Part shown: positions 49,842 through 58,594 of the stretch, one piece after another
Numbering within the stretch: position 1 is the first letter of the stretch
Layout of the letters: each line of letters starts with the position of its first letter
Assembly: GCF_029626235.1 (NCBI RefSeq)
Contig: NZ_JARUBO010000005.1
Span: 1,768,501-1,832,500 of the forward strand
Source of the DNA: Micromonospora sp. WMMD1120
GTDB taxonomy: Bacteria; Actinomycetota; Actinomycetes; Mycobacteriales; Micromonosporaceae
Length of the DNA: 64,000 bases
Direction: 5' to 3'
The notes under the pieces: model-generated
Database searches by the model: none
What the model was told of the DNA's origin: nothing
Seen by the model: only the letters and a program-made list of their open reading frames with translations
Program-made: the position numbers and the translations under genes

Positions 49842-51425
49842 ATGCGGGAGGACATGGGTGAGGTGACGGCAAGCCTCCAGCGCCCGGTAACCAACGAAGG
49901 CCGGAGCAGACTCGTGCGGCACGTCGACAGCTTCGAGATCCAGCCGCCGACGCCGCCGTCACACAACGGTGTCCCCCGGTCGGCGTGGACCAGGGCGCGG
50001 CGTCGTGTCTCCCGTTGGCACCGCCCCTACATCGCTACCCTGCTGCTGCTGGACTTCGGGGCCGCGGCGTTCGCCAGCTGGATCGCGATCCAGCTCTTCG
50101 ACCAGGCCGCCTCCGGGTTCACCGGCACCAACCAGGACCCGACCTGGTTCCACACCATCTCCTATCTGCTGCTCCCGCTCGGGTGGGTGGTCATCCTCTG
50201 GAGCAACAGGGCCTACGACCGGCGCTACCTGGGGCTCGGCCCGGACGAGTTCAAACGGGTGATCCGGGCGGCGGTGACGGTCGCCGCGAGCGTGTCGTTC
50301 CTCGCCTTCGCCACCAAGACCGCGCTCTCCCGGTGGACGGTCGGCACGGCCCTGCTCGGCGCGCTGCTGCTGATCCTGTGGTGCCGTTTCGTGGCCCGCT
50401 GGGCCCTGCACTACATCCGGCGGCGGGCCGGTCAGGCCGCCCACCGGATGGTGCTGGTCGGCACGCTGCCCGAGTGCCTGGAGGTCTACGCGGCGGTCAC
50501 CCGCAGCCCGGCCGCCGGGCTGATGCCCGTCGCCATCCACATCACCGACGGCTATGCGGCGGCCCGGGGAATGCCGACCCCGGTGCCGGTGTACGCCGGG
50601 CGGGACGTCCTGGCCCTCGTACGTGAGGTCGGCGGGGACACCATCGCCGTCTGCGGGTCGGCGAGCGCCGAGCCGGGCGAGTTGCGCCGGTTGGCCTGGC
50701 AGTTGGAGGGCTCCGGCGTCGACCTGGTGGTCGCCCCGCAGCTCACCGACATCGCCGGCCCCCGGGTGCACATCCGACCGATCGAGGGTCTGCCGCTGCT
50801 GCACGTGGAGGAGCCGACCCTCTCCGGGCCGGCCCTGCTGGCCAAGAACCTGATGGACCGGATCGCCGCCGGCCTCGGCCTGCTGCTGCTGATCCCACTC
50901 TTCGTGGCCATCGCCGTGGCGATCCGGATCTCCGACCCGGGGCCGGTCTTCTTCCGGCAGCCCCGGGTGGGCCACGAGGGGCGCACGTTCCGCGTGTGGA
51001 AGTTCCGGACGATGTACGTCGACGCCGAGGACCGGCTGGCCAGCCTGGTGGACCGGAACGAGACCGACGGCATGCTGTTCAAGATGAAGGAGGACCCGCG
51101 GGTCTTCCCGGTCGGCCGCTTCCTCCGGGCCACCTCGCTGGACGAGCTGCCGCAGCTGATCAACGTCCTGTGGGGCGAGATGTCGCTGGTCGGGCCGCGC
51201 CCGCTGCCGGCCGACGACGGTGACTTCCTCGGTGACGTACGCCGCCGGCTGCTGGTCCGCCCGGGGATGACCGGCCTGTGGCAGGTCTCCGGCCGCTCCG
51301 ACCTGTCCTGGGACGAGTCGGTCCGCCTGGACCTCTACTACGTCGACAACTGGTCGCTGGCGTACGACCTCAGCATCCTGTGGCGCACCGTCGGTGTGGT
51401 GCTCGCCCGCAAGGGCGCGTACTAG
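49842..51425 (+). CDS. Polyprenyl-phosphate sugar-1-phosphate transferase (exopolysaccharide initiation)
   Basis: This membrane protein of about 527 residues initiates polysaccharide synthesis by moving a sugar-1-phosphate from UDP-sugar to undecaprenyl phosphate. Four or five N-terminal helices are followed by a CoA-binding-like domain (MVLVGTLPECLEVYAAV) and the C-terminal bacterial sugar transferase domain: KNLMDRIAAGLGLL, DPGPVFFRQPRVGHEG, WKFRTMYVDAE, DELPQLINVLWGEMSLVGPRP and GMTGLWQVSGRSDLSWDE. The exact start is unclear: ATG 49842, ATG 49854 and GTG 49863 all follow purine-rich sequence. Confidence 0.92.
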   Translation: MREDMGEVTASLQRPVTNEGRSRLVRHVDSFEIQPPTPPSHNGVPRSAWTRARRRVSRWHRPYIATLLLLDFGAAAFASWIAIQLFDQAASGFTGTNQDPTWFHTISYLLLPLGWVVILWSNRAYDRRYLGLGPDEFKRVIRAAVTVAASVSFLAFATKTALSRWTVGTALLGALLLILWCRFVARWALHYIRRRAGQAAHRMVLVGTLPECLEVYAAVTRSPAAGLMPVAIHITDGYAAARGMPTPVPVYAGRDVLALVREVGGDTIAVCGSASAEPGELRRLAWQLEGSGVDLVVAPQLTDIAGPRVHIRPIEGLPLLHVEEPTLSGPALLAKNLMDRIAAGLGLLLLIPLFVAIAVAIRISDPGPVFFRQPRVGHEGRTFRVWKFRTMYVDAEDRLASLVDRNETDGMLFKMKEDPRVFPVGRFLRATSLDELPQLINVLWGEMSLVGPRPLPADDGDFLGDVRRRLLVRPGMTGLWQVSGRSDLSWDESVRLDLYYVDNWSLAYDLSILWRTVGVVLARKGAY

Positions 51426-51530
51426 CCCTGTCGCGAGGCTTGGGGCCACCGGTGTGACAGCCGGTGGCCGCGCCGAATCGGGATTGCCGCACAGTAGCGA
51501 TAAGGTGACCAACGGCAACCAGGGCAAAAA

Positions 51531-51554
51531 AACGGCCCCCGATCGGGGGCCGTT
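51531..51554 (-). terminator. Intrinsic terminator oriented leftward with no matching gene
   Basis: AACGGCCCCC (51531-51540) and GGGGGCCGTT (51545-51554) form a perfect stem around the self-complementary GATC. On the minus strand it is followed by a run of seven T (51526-51532 are A on the plus strand), a textbook intrinsic terminator. Both neighbouring genes run rightward, so it appears to end an unseen minus-strand transcript, perhaps antisense to the NYN gene. Confidence 0.7.
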
Positions 51555-51614
51555 CCTGCCGTATCTCTCGGCGTCGTATGTGCCCACCATACACCAACCC
51601 CGAGAACCAGAGGG

Positions 51615-52274
51615 GTGGACGTGGCCACAGTCGCCGCCTACATCGATGGCTTCAACCTGTATTACGGGATGAAGAACAAGTACGGCCGCAAGCACCTGTG
51701 GCTCGACGTCGTCGAACTCGTGCGCAAACTCAGACCCAAGGACACCGTCACCGGGGTCCACTACTTCTCAGCCATAGTCAAGAACGAGCCTGCCGCCGCT
51801 CAGAACCAGACCAGCTACATCGATGCCATGAAAATCCGCAACGGCGGGCTGCTCACTGTGCATCTCGGGCGATTCAAGGAGCGGACGATCAAAGATTGCC
51901 GCCGCTGCGGACAGAGCTACACCTGCGGCTGCGGCCGGCAGTACAGGAGCTTCGAGGAGAAGGGGACCGACGTCGCACTCGGTGCGATGATGGTCGCCGA
52001 CGCTGCCCTCCGCATCGCGGACACAACCCTGCTCATCAGCGCTGACACCGATCTCGCCCCAGCGCTGTCCACGGTACGGGCGGTGAACCCCGCCCAGCGG
52101 ATCTACCTCGCTATGCCACCTGGCAACACCAAGGCATCCAGCCATTTGACCAGCATCGGCGATCTCGGTCAGTTCTTCATTCGCGAGCAAGCTCTGCGGG
52201 ACGCCCAGTTGCCCAACATCGTCGCGGACCCCGCGACGGGGCGCAGCTACACCCGCCCTGCGAAGTGGAGCTGA
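51615..52274 (+). CDS. NYN-domain (LabA-like/PIN-type) putative RNase with zinc-knuckle insertion
   Basis: This 219-residue cytosolic protein starts at GTG 51615. Predicted metal-binding acids are D11 (YIDGFNLYYG), D119 (EKGTDVALG) and D144/D146 (ISADTDLAPAL), the layout of NYN/DUF88 nucleases. A C-x2-C-x5-C-x-C cluster (C95, C98, C104, C106) lies within the fold just before the second acidic motif. Codon use is noticeably less GC-biased than in its neighbours, which suggests horizontal acquisition. No partner gene is apparent. The substrate is unknown; an RNA target is likely. Confidence 0.85.
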   Translation: MDVATVAAYIDGFNLYYGMKNKYGRKHLWLDVVELVRKLRPKDTVTGVHYFSAIVKNEPAAAQNQTSYIDAMKIRNGGLLTVHLGRFKERTIKDCRRCGQSYTCGCGRQYRSFEEKGTDVALGAMMVADAALRIADTTLLISADTDLAPALSTVRAVNPAQRIYLAMPPGNTKASSHLTSIGDLGQFFIREQALRDAQLPNIVADPATGRSYTRPAKWS

Positions 52275-52388
52275 GGGTCCCTACACTTGTCAGCCGCCCT
52301 TCCGTGCCGGCCGGGTGGTGGACCCCGACCTGTCGTACCCGATGGGGTGGGGCTTGGCTGGTCGGCCCGCACCGGCGAGGATCGCTGC

Positions 52389-53615
52389 GTGGCTGCCAAC
52401 CTCTCCGCCGTGGTCGGTGTCGTCTCGCTCGTCACCGCGCTGACCGCTGCCCTGTTGGCGGTGCTGCGGTTGCGGGCCCGCCGGGGCATCGCCACCGCCA
52501 CCCAGCGGGCCACCTACGAGGTGTTGCACACCGCCGGCCTGGCCGCCGAGCCGCTGCGGGCCGGCCTGAGCGCGGCGGGCGCGGCGAAGGCCGTACGCCA
52601 TCTCCGGGCCCTGGTGGGCGCGGTCGGGCTGGCGCTCACCGACGCCGACCGGCTGCTGGCCCACGACGGGCGCGGCACGCACCACGGCGGGCAACTGCTC
52701 GCGGCGGCCCAGCGGACGGTGACCACCGGCCGGTCGTCGGTGCTGGGTGAGCGGGACCTGCACTGCGACCGGGTGGACTGCCCGATCCGGGGCGCGGTGG
52801 TGGCGCCCTTGCAGGGGGCCGACGGTCGGGTGGTCGGCGCGCTGGTGGCGGTCGCCGACAGCCCACCGCCGCCCGGGTTGGTGCAGGCCACCCTGGAGAC
52901 GGCGCACTGGGCCGGCAACCAGCTCGCCCTGGCCGAGCTGGACTCGTCCCGGGAGCGCCTGGCCCGGGCGGAGATCCGGGCGTTGCGGGCGCAGATCAGC
53001 CCGCACTTCATCTACAACGCGCTGACCGCCATCGGCTCGTTCGTCCGCACCGATCCGGAGCGGGCCCGGGAGTTGATCCTGGAGTTCGCGGAGTTCACCA
53101 GGTACTCGTTCCGGGCGCACGGCGAGTTCACCACGCTCGCCGAGGAGTTGCGGTCGATCGACCGCTACCTGACCATCGAGCGGGCCCGGTTCGGCGACCG
53201 GTTGCAGGTGCGGTTGCAGATCGCCCCCGAGGTGCTGCCGGTGACGCTGCCGTTCCTCTGCCTCCAGCCGCTGGTGGAGAACGCGGTTCGCCACGGGTTG
53301 TCCCGCAAGCCGGGCACGGGCATGGTGAGCATCGAGGCCCAGGACGCGGGCGCCGAGTGCCACATCACGGTGGAGGACGACGGAGTGGGAATGGATCCGA
53401 CCACGTTGACCGCCGGCATCGCCGAGCTGGCCCGCAGCACCGGCGACCCGGGCGACGACACCGGCCAGCACGTCGGCCTCTCCAACGTCGACGAGCGGCT
53501 GCGGTCGGTCTTCGGGGACCGGTTCGGCCTGGTCGTGGAGACCGGGTTGGGCTCGGGCACGAAGGTCAGCATGCGGGTGCCGAAGTTCCACCCGGGTGTA
53601 CGGGCCGGTTCGTGA
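52389..53615 (+). CDS. LytS-type sensor histidine kinase
   Basis: This 408-residue kinase starts at GTG 52389. It has one N-terminal membrane helix (VVGVVSLVTALTAALLAVL), a GAF-like central domain with a Cys/His segment (RDLHCDRVDCPIRG), then His_kinase: QISPHFIYNALTAIGSFV with the phospho-His, and an ATPase domain with ENAVRHGLSRK, EDDGVGMD and HVGLSNVDERLRSVFG. The regulator gene overlaps its stop by four bases. The likely target is the acetate-type symporter operon at 58177. Confidence 0.92.
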   Translation: MAANLSAVVGVVSLVTALTAALLAVLRLRARRGIATATQRATYEVLHTAGLAAEPLRAGLSAAGAAKAVRHLRALVGAVGLALTDADRLLAHDGRGTHHGGQLLAAAQRTVTTGRSSVLGERDLHCDRVDCPIRGAVVAPLQGADGRVVGALVAVADSPPPPGLVQATLETAHWAGNQLALAELDSSRERLARAEIRALRAQISPHFIYNALTAIGSFVRTDPERARELILEFAEFTRYSFRAHGEFTTLAEELRSIDRYLTIERARFGDRLQVRLQIAPEVLPVTLPFLCLQPLVENAVRHGLSRKPGTGMVSIEAQDAGAECHITVEDDGVGMDPTTLTAGIAELARSTGDPGDDTGQHVGLSNVDERLRSVFGDRFGLVVETGLGSGTKVSMRVPKFHPGVRAGS

Positions 53616-54400
53616 GCGAGCGAACCGGGACGGGCGCTGTCAACGCGTCGGGTTTCCTCAGGGTGCTGGCGGTGGACGACGAGCCGCCCGCGCTCGACGA
53701 GTTGGCGTACCACCTGCGGGCCGACCCCCGGGTGGCCCGGCTGCACACGGCCGGGGACGCCACCGAGGCGCTGCGGCTGTTGCGCGACGGTGACGTGGAC
53801 GTGGTCTTCCTGGACATCCGGATGCCCGGCCTGGACGGCATGGAGCTGGCCCGGGTGCTGCGCCGCTTCGCCCGGCCACCGGCGATCGTGTTCGTCACCG
53901 CGTACGACGACGGCGCTGTGGACGCCTTCGACCTGGGCGCCACCGACTACGTCCGGAAGCCGGTACGCGCCGAGCGGCTGGCCGAGTCGTTGCGCCGGGT
54001 GATCGGCTCGCGGGTGGTGCCGTCGCACCCGGCGGCGCTGGCCCGCGCGGAGGAGGACCCGACCATCCCGATCGAGCTGGCCGGCACCACCCGCATGCTG
54101 CCCCGCTCGGCGGTGCGCTGGGTGGAGGCGCAGGGGGACTACGCCCGGCTGCACACGGCGGAGGGGTCACATCTGGTCCGGGTGTCGCTGGCCACGCTCG
54201 CGGAGCGGTGGGCCGATGCCGGTTTCGTCCGGGTGCACCGGTCGTACCTGGTGCAGTTGAAGCTGATCGCGGAGCTGCGGCTGGTCAACTCCGGCTACGT
54301 GGTGGTGATCGATTCCACCGAGCTACCGGTGAGCAGACGGCACACCCGGGAGCTGAAGGACAAGCTGGTCAGGGCCGCCAAGCAGGATTGGAGTCGGTGA
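53612..54400 (+). CDS. LytTR-family response regulator
   Basis: This 262-residue regulator has a receiver domain (about 16-130) with D22/D23, phospho-acceptor D68 (VVFLDIRMPG), T (FVTAYDD) and K (YVRKPVR). The C-terminal LytTR DNA-binding domain has RSAVRWVEAQGDYARLHT, FVRVHRSYLVQL and LPVSRRHTRELKDKL. GTG 53612 overlaps the kinase stop, a coupled pair. LytTR regulators bind direct repeats, so paired motifs upstream of the symporter gene would be expected. Confidence 0.93.
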   Translation: MSERTGTGAVNASGFLRVLAVDDEPPALDELAYHLRADPRVARLHTAGDATEALRLLRDGDVDVVFLDIRMPGLDGMELARVLRRFARPPAIVFVTAYDDGAVDAFDLGATDYVRKPVRAERLAESLRRVIGSRVVPSHPAALARAEEDPTIPIELAGTTRMLPRSAVRWVEAQGDYARLHTAEGSHLVRVSLATLAERWADAGFVRVHRSYLVQLKLIAELRLVNSGYVVVIDSTELPVSRRHTRELKDKLVRAAKQDWSR

Positions 54401-54423
54401 GTCGGGAATGCCGCACGCCGTCC

Positions 54424-54448
54424 CGTACGTTGTACGCTAGTCCGTACG
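54424..54448 (+). promoter_or_regulatory. CGTACG repeat pair near the DUF5701 gene
   Basis: The self-complementary hexamer CGTACG appears at 54424-54429 and 54443-54448, 19 bases apart, just before the ribosome site of the gene at 54466. It may be a dimeric operator covering the promoter. Confidence 0.3.
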
Positions 54449-54465
54449 ACTTCCGGGAGGCCGCC

Positions 54466-55128
54466 GTGACCGAGACTCCGTTCGACGCCGAGACCGAATT
54501 CGACAGCCAACTCGACCGGCTGGTGCGGCTCGGTCACCCCGCCCTCGCCGGGCTGACCGAGAGCGCCTTCCGCGACCTGGTCGCGCCGCTGCGGGCCCGT
54601 GCGGTGGAGGGCGCCGCCGGCCTGGCCGCCCCCACCGACGCCCGGGTGCCCTTCCTGCTGGTCATCAGCCGGGAGCTGATCGGGGTACGGGAACGACTGG
54701 AGCTGACCACGCTGGCCGGCAAACGCAAGCCGGGCGTCCTGGACCGGAACTACGCCGAGGACGACCTGCCCCGCTTCGACCCGATCAAGGAGCTGGAGGT
54801 GCCGGCCGGCCCGGCGTACCTGCTCTTCGACGTCGACCGGGGCGAGGAGTTCCGCAACCTGGCCCCGGCGACGGCGATGGAGGCGATCACCGCTCAGGGC
54901 CGGCTGCCGCTCACCATCGACGAGGGTCTCGCCCTCGTCACGCTGCACCCGGCCGCACTGGCCAGCAACAGGTGTTTCTCGCTCGTCGGCTCGCGCTGCG
55001 GCGACAAGCGGGTACCGGCGCTGTGGATCAGCCAGGGAGCGCCCAAGCTGGGCTGGTGCTGGTACGGCAACCCGCACACCTGGCTCGGCTCCGCCTCGGC
55101 CCGGCCGGAGCGCGTCGGCCTGGACTGA
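54466..55128 (+). CDS. DUF5701-family protein
   Basis: This 220-residue cytosolic protein starts at GTG 54466 with GGGAGG five bases upstream. Highly conserved segments are HPALAGLTESAFRDLV, VPFLLVISRELIG, YLLFDVDRGEEFRNLAP, AITAQGRLPLTIDEGLALVTLHP and a closing LWISQGAPKLGWCWYGNPHTWLG. The family is widespread in actinobacteria and has no assigned activity. It lies between the LytS/LytT pair and a secreted repeat protein, with no evident connection. Confidence 0.85.
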   Translation: MTETPFDAETEFDSQLDRLVRLGHPALAGLTESAFRDLVAPLRARAVEGAAGLAAPTDARVPFLLVISRELIGVRERLELTTLAGKRKPGVLDRNYAEDDLPRFDPIKELEVPAGPAYLLFDVDRGEEFRNLAPATAMEAITAQGRLPLTIDEGLALVTLHPAALASNRCFSLVGSRCGDKRVPALWISQGAPKLGWCWYGNPHTWLGSASARPERVGLD

Positions 55129-55293
55129 GACATCCGCCAGGTGAAATGCCCGGTCGTGCGGATTCGGCCGGCCGGGCACCCGGCAGTCATCGTGAGTGAC
55201 CTATTCTCCTGAGACCGATTCGCGTACGGGGCGCCGGAGCGGTGCAGGCGGAGTCTGCTCGATCGCCCCATCCACCATCACGTTGGGACATCG

Positions 55294-57366
55294 ATGCAGC
55301 TAATCCCACCCCGCCGTGGCCTGCTGGCCGGGGCCGTCGTGGCGGCACTCGTGCTGTCCGGCGCCACTCCGGCCCAGGCCGCGGCAACGGGCGTCGTCAG
55401 TGGACGGGTCACCACCAACACCGGCGCCGGCGCCGCCGAGGTCCAGGTGCAGCTTCTCCGGAGCGACGACTACGCGTACGCGGGCTCCACCAACACCGAC
55501 GCCGACGGCAACTACACCATCACCGGGCTGCAAGCCGGCTCCTACCTGGTCGGCTACTCCGCCTCGGAGAGGCCCGAGCAGTGGCACCACCAGCAGGTCA
55601 GCCCGTTCGACGCCGATCCGGTGACTGTCACCGAGGGTGGCACGACCCGGGTCGACGAGCAGCTCTTCGAGACCGGCACCCTCACCGGGCGGATGGTGGA
55701 CGCCGCCGGCCAGCCGGTGGTGGACCTCACCATCGATGTCCGTGAGGTCGACACCTTCGCCTGGGCCTATGGTCGCACCGACGACCAGGGCAGGTTCACC
55801 ATCGCGGCCCGGCCGGGCCGCTACACGGTGAGCATCCAACCCATCGAGGGCTCCTACCAGCAGCAGTACGTGCCCGGAAAGATCGACGAACAGGGCGCCA
55901 CCGTCTTCGAGGTCAAGGCGGACGAGGCGATCGAAATCAACGAGACGGTGCTGCCGGCCGGCGACCTGACCGGCCGGTTCACCACCGCCTCCGGCGCTCC
56001 GCTCAGCAACGCCGAGGTCAACGTCACCACCGCCAACTTCTACGGCGGGGCGTGGACCCAGACCGACGCGAACGGCGCGTTCACCGTGCGGGTGCTCCAG
56101 GGCTCCTACCGGGTCGGCGTGACGGCCGGTGACCGGCAGCAGTACTACCGCGGCAAACTGACCCAGGAGGAGGCGAACCTGGTCGAGGTACGGGGTGGGC
56201 AGCAGACGCGCATCACCGACAGCCTGCTCGGGACCGGCTCGGTCACCGTCTCCGCCGTCGACTCGATCACCGGTGAGCCCGTCGCCAACTTCTGCGCGCA
56301 GTCGATCTGCAGCAACGGCACCGGCACGGTGACCGTCACCGACCTGCCGCAGGGCCGGCACACCCTCTACCTGGACGCGCCGGACAGGCTGCACTTCTCC
56401 CGGGAGGTGACCGGGGTCCGGGTGACCGCGAACACCGACACCAAGCTGACAGTGAAGATGCGGCCCGGCGCGGTCATCAGCACCACGATCGTGGATCGGC
56501 AGAGCGGCGCGCCGGTCGCGGACGTCTGCCTGGACGCGTTCCTGCCCAAGCAGGCGGCCCTCGCCGACGGCTACGGCGACTGCAGCGACCGGCTCGGCCG
56601 GATCAAGGTGGGGCCGCTGGCCGCGGGCAGCTACAAGCTCTTCGCGGTGCCGCAGGGCGACACCTACGGCCGCCAGTGGGTGGGCGCCGACGGTGGTAGC
56701 GGCGACGAGCGGCAGGCGGCCGTCGTCGCGGCGACCGCCGGTCAGGTCGTCACCGGACCGCAGGTGAAGCTCGACCGGGCCGGCAAGGTCACCGGGACGG
56801 TCACCGACGCGGCCGGCACGCCGGTGCCGAACGCCAGCGTGTCGGTGCTGACCGGGCACCCCGGCGTCGGCACCGAGGACGCCGTCGCCGACGAGCGCGG
56901 CGTCTACACGATCAAGCGCCTCGGCCCGTACGCCTGGCCACTGGTGTTCAGCGGCTACCGACAGGCCAGCGAGTGGTCCGGCGACAAGCCGAGCCGGTTC
57001 ACCGCCACACCGGTGCAGGTGACGGCCGGAGCGACCGCCACCCAGAACGCCCAACTGGACCAGGGCGTCGAGCTGACCGGCACCTTCCGGACGCCGGACG
57101 GCACCCCGTTCACCAGCGGGTACGTCATCGCCCGCAGTGCCGACACCGGCGACATCGCGGGCAACGGGTGGATGGAGAACGGGCAGTTCACCTTCCGTCT
57201 GAAGGGGTCGCAGCGGGTCTTCTTCACCTACAACGTCTCGCTCGGCGATGAGTACTTCGACGGTCGCTACCTGGTGACGCAGCCGGACGGCACCCGCAAG
57301 CTGGGGCTGTTCTCGGTGCCGGCCAGCGGCAGCATGTCGGTGGACCTGGTCGTACCGACCAGCTGA
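55294..57366 (+). CDS. Large secreted protein of carboxypeptidase-regulatory-like repeats
   Basis: This 690-residue exported protein has signal peptide MQLIPPRRGLLAGAVVAAL with a cleavage region near APAQA-A (about residue 30). It then has about seven prealbumin-like/CNA-B-like beta-sandwich units of 80-90 residues; each has a G-x-V-T-D-x-x-G-x-P-x-x-x strand and a D-x-x-G-x-Y/F-T-I turn (for example VTTNTGAGAAEV and DADGNYTITGLQAGSY). Two Cys pairs (about 330-340 and 410-430) may form disulfides. It has no enzyme domain or sortase signal, so it may be a shed or wall-associated structural protein. Confidence 0.85.
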   Translation: MQLIPPRRGLLAGAVVAALVLSGATPAQAAATGVVSGRVTTNTGAGAAEVQVQLLRSDDYAYAGSTNTDADGNYTITGLQAGSYLVGYSASERPEQWHHQQVSPFDADPVTVTEGGTTRVDEQLFETGTLTGRMVDAAGQPVVDLTIDVREVDTFAWAYGRTDDQGRFTIAARPGRYTVSIQPIEGSYQQQYVPGKIDEQGATVFEVKADEAIEINETVLPAGDLTGRFTTASGAPLSNAEVNVTTANFYGGAWTQTDANGAFTVRVLQGSYRVGVTAGDRQQYYRGKLTQEEANLVEVRGGQQTRITDSLLGTGSVTVSAVDSITGEPVANFCAQSICSNGTGTVTVTDLPQGRHTLYLDAPDRLHFSREVTGVRVTANTDTKLTVKMRPGAVISTTIVDRQSGAPVADVCLDAFLPKQAALADGYGDCSDRLGRIKVGPLAAGSYKLFAVPQGDTYGRQWVGADGGSGDERQAAVVAATAGQVVTGPQVKLDRAGKVTGTVTDAAGTPVPNASVSVLTGHPGVGTEDAVADERGVYTIKRLGPYAWPLVFSGYRQASEWSGDKPSRFTATPVQVTAGATATQNAQLDQGVELTGTFRTPDGTPFTSGYVIARSADTGDIAGNGWMENGQFTFRLKGSQRVFFTYNVSLGDEYFDGRYLVTQPDGTRKLGLFSVPASGSMSVDLVVPTS

Positions 57367-57380
57367 CGGTTCGACGTGGC

Positions 57381-57409
57381 GGGGCCGGTGGCACGACGCC
57401 ACCGGCCCC
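57381..57409. terminator. Hairpin terminator between convergent genes
   Basis: GGGGCCGGTGGC (57381-57392) pairs perfectly with 57398-57409 around five bases, between the secreted repeat gene and the Uma2 gene. Confidence 0.82.
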
Positions 57410-57434
57410 GTCGCATGTCCGACGTCGAGAGCGG

Positions 57435-57992
57435 TCAGAAGATGTCGGCCAGCGGCAGGGTGAGGGGAAACGGCTGCTCGGTGCGGTAGACCTCGCCGAC
57501 AGGGAGGAAAGCATGCTCGCGGTATCCGCCCGCGCCGTTCACCAGCACGGTGAGGGTCTGCTTGCGCGGGTCCACGAGCCAGTAGAGCGGGATGCCCGCG
57601 GCCGCGTACTCGTGTCGCTTGAGCACCAGATCACGGCCGGCGTTGCTCGGCGAGATCACCTCGACGACGAGCAGCACGTCGGCCGGGTCGAGCGCCGCGC
57701 CTCCCCGGTCCACCGCGCTCTCGCGGGCGACGAAGAGGTCTGGCACGAAGTAGGAGGAGCGTTTGGCGCTGACGCCGATGTCCTGACCGACGAGAACCCC
57801 GGCCGGGGCCTGCCGGTCGACGAGCCGGCGGAGGCGGTTGGCGACCGCGCCGTGGAAGACGTCCGCATGGGGGGACACGAGCAGGCTCCCGTCGAAGATC
57901 TCGTAGACCTGGTCGTCCTCGGGAAGGCTCTGGAGGTCGTCCACCGTCCAGACGTCGCCGTGGCCGGGCCGGGCGGGGTTGGTCACCGTCAC
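57435..57992 (-). CDS. Uma2-family (DUF820) putative endonuclease
   Basis: This 185-residue protein is of the PD-(D/E)xK superfamily. Characteristic elements: WTVDDLQSLPEDDQVYEIFDGSLLVSP at the start, FHGAVANRLRRLV, YFVPDLFVARE (core Asp), VLLVVEVISPSN (core Glu), KRHEYAAAGIPLYWLVDP, and a hydrophobic C-terminus. The family is greatly expanded in cyanobacteria and actinobacteria, with a presumed nuclease role that is not well proven. It is divergent from the symporter operon across a DnaA-box cluster. Confidence 0.93.
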   Translation of the reverse strand: MTVTNPARPGHGDVWTVDDLQSLPEDDQVYEIFDGSLLVSPHADVFHGAVANRLRRLVDRQAPAGVLVGQDIGVSAKRSSYFVPDLFVARESAVDRGGAALDPADVLLVVEVISPSNAGRDLVLKRHEYAAAGIPLYWLVDPRKQTLTVLVNGAGGYREHAFLPVGEVYRTEQPFPLTLPLADIF

Positions 57993-58030
57993 ACCTCCTC
58001 TCTACCCGACCACAGTGACAGTTCGATCGG

Positions 58031-58124
58031 TCGTCCACAACGAGCCCCGGGAGTTCACACAGGCCAGCCTGCGTCGCAAGCGAGTTATCCACAGCCGTGA
58101 ACCGTTGTCCACAGGTTATGCACA
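58031..58124 (+). promoter_or_regulatory. DnaA-box cluster outside oriC
   Basis: Perfect DnaA boxes TTATCCACA at 58085-58093 and TTGTCCACA at 58105-58113 are flanked by one-mismatch boxes TCGTCCACA (58031-58039) and TTATGCACA (58116-58124), all on the plus strand. Three boxes lie within 40 bases. The cluster sits between the divergent Uma2 and DUF485-like genes; no dnaA, dnaN or other origin gene is near. Confidence 0.75.
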
Positions 58125-58176
58125 ATGGTGTCGGGCACGTGCTGCTTGACAATCCGGCGCGGGGGGCGAGACTGCC

Positions 58177-58593
58177 GTGATGGCCAAGCAACTCCCGGAC
58201 GTGGAGTCGGGCGGCGCGGTCCCGCCGCCCCGGCGGGCCCGGATCGTGCTGGCCGAGATCAGCCGGCAGGACACCCGCGCCGAGCGGACCCGCGCCGAAC
58301 TGGCCCAGCAGACCCAGATCGGTGAGGCGCTGGTCCGCGGCCTGGTCCGGGCGCAACTCGCGCTGGCGCTGCGGCTCTCCCTGGTGGTCGCCATCGGCTT
58401 GGGTGGGTTGCCCTGGCTGTTCGCCATCGCACCCGCGCTCGGCCGGACCACTGTCGCCGGCGTCAACCTGCCGTGGTTGCTGCTCGGGGTGGCGTCCTTC
58501 CCCTTCCTGATCGGGGTCGGCTGGGCGTACGTGCGGTTGGCCGAGCGCAACGAGCAGGACTTCGTCGACCTGGTGCAACGGCCGGAGCGCTGA
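58177..58593 (+). CDS. DUF485-like small membrane protein, symporter partner
   Basis: This protein has about 138 residues; GTG 58177 is followed directly by ATG 58180. The charged N-terminal half (AEISRQDTRAERTRAELAQQT) leads into two membrane helices (LSLVVAIGLGGLPWLFAIAP and LPWLLLGVASFPFLIGVGW), with a closing AERNEQDFVDLVQ. Its size and its placement one base before an acetate-type symporter gene match the DUF485/YjcH proteins that accompany ActP-like symporters, probably as an accessory subunit. Confidence 0.82.
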   Translation: MMAKQLPDVESGGAVPPPRRARIVLAEISRQDTRAERTRAELAQQTQIGEALVRGLVRAQLALALRLSLVVAIGLGGLPWLFAIAPALGRTTVAGVNLPWLLLGVASFPFLIGVGWAYVRLAERNEQDFVDLVQRPER

Positions 58594-58594
58594 C

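Noticed and set aside
58031..58124. Chromosomal replication origin
   Set aside because: oriC in actinobacteria lies between dnaA and dnaN with many more boxes. None of those genes is near, so a DnaA-box cluster is the safer call.
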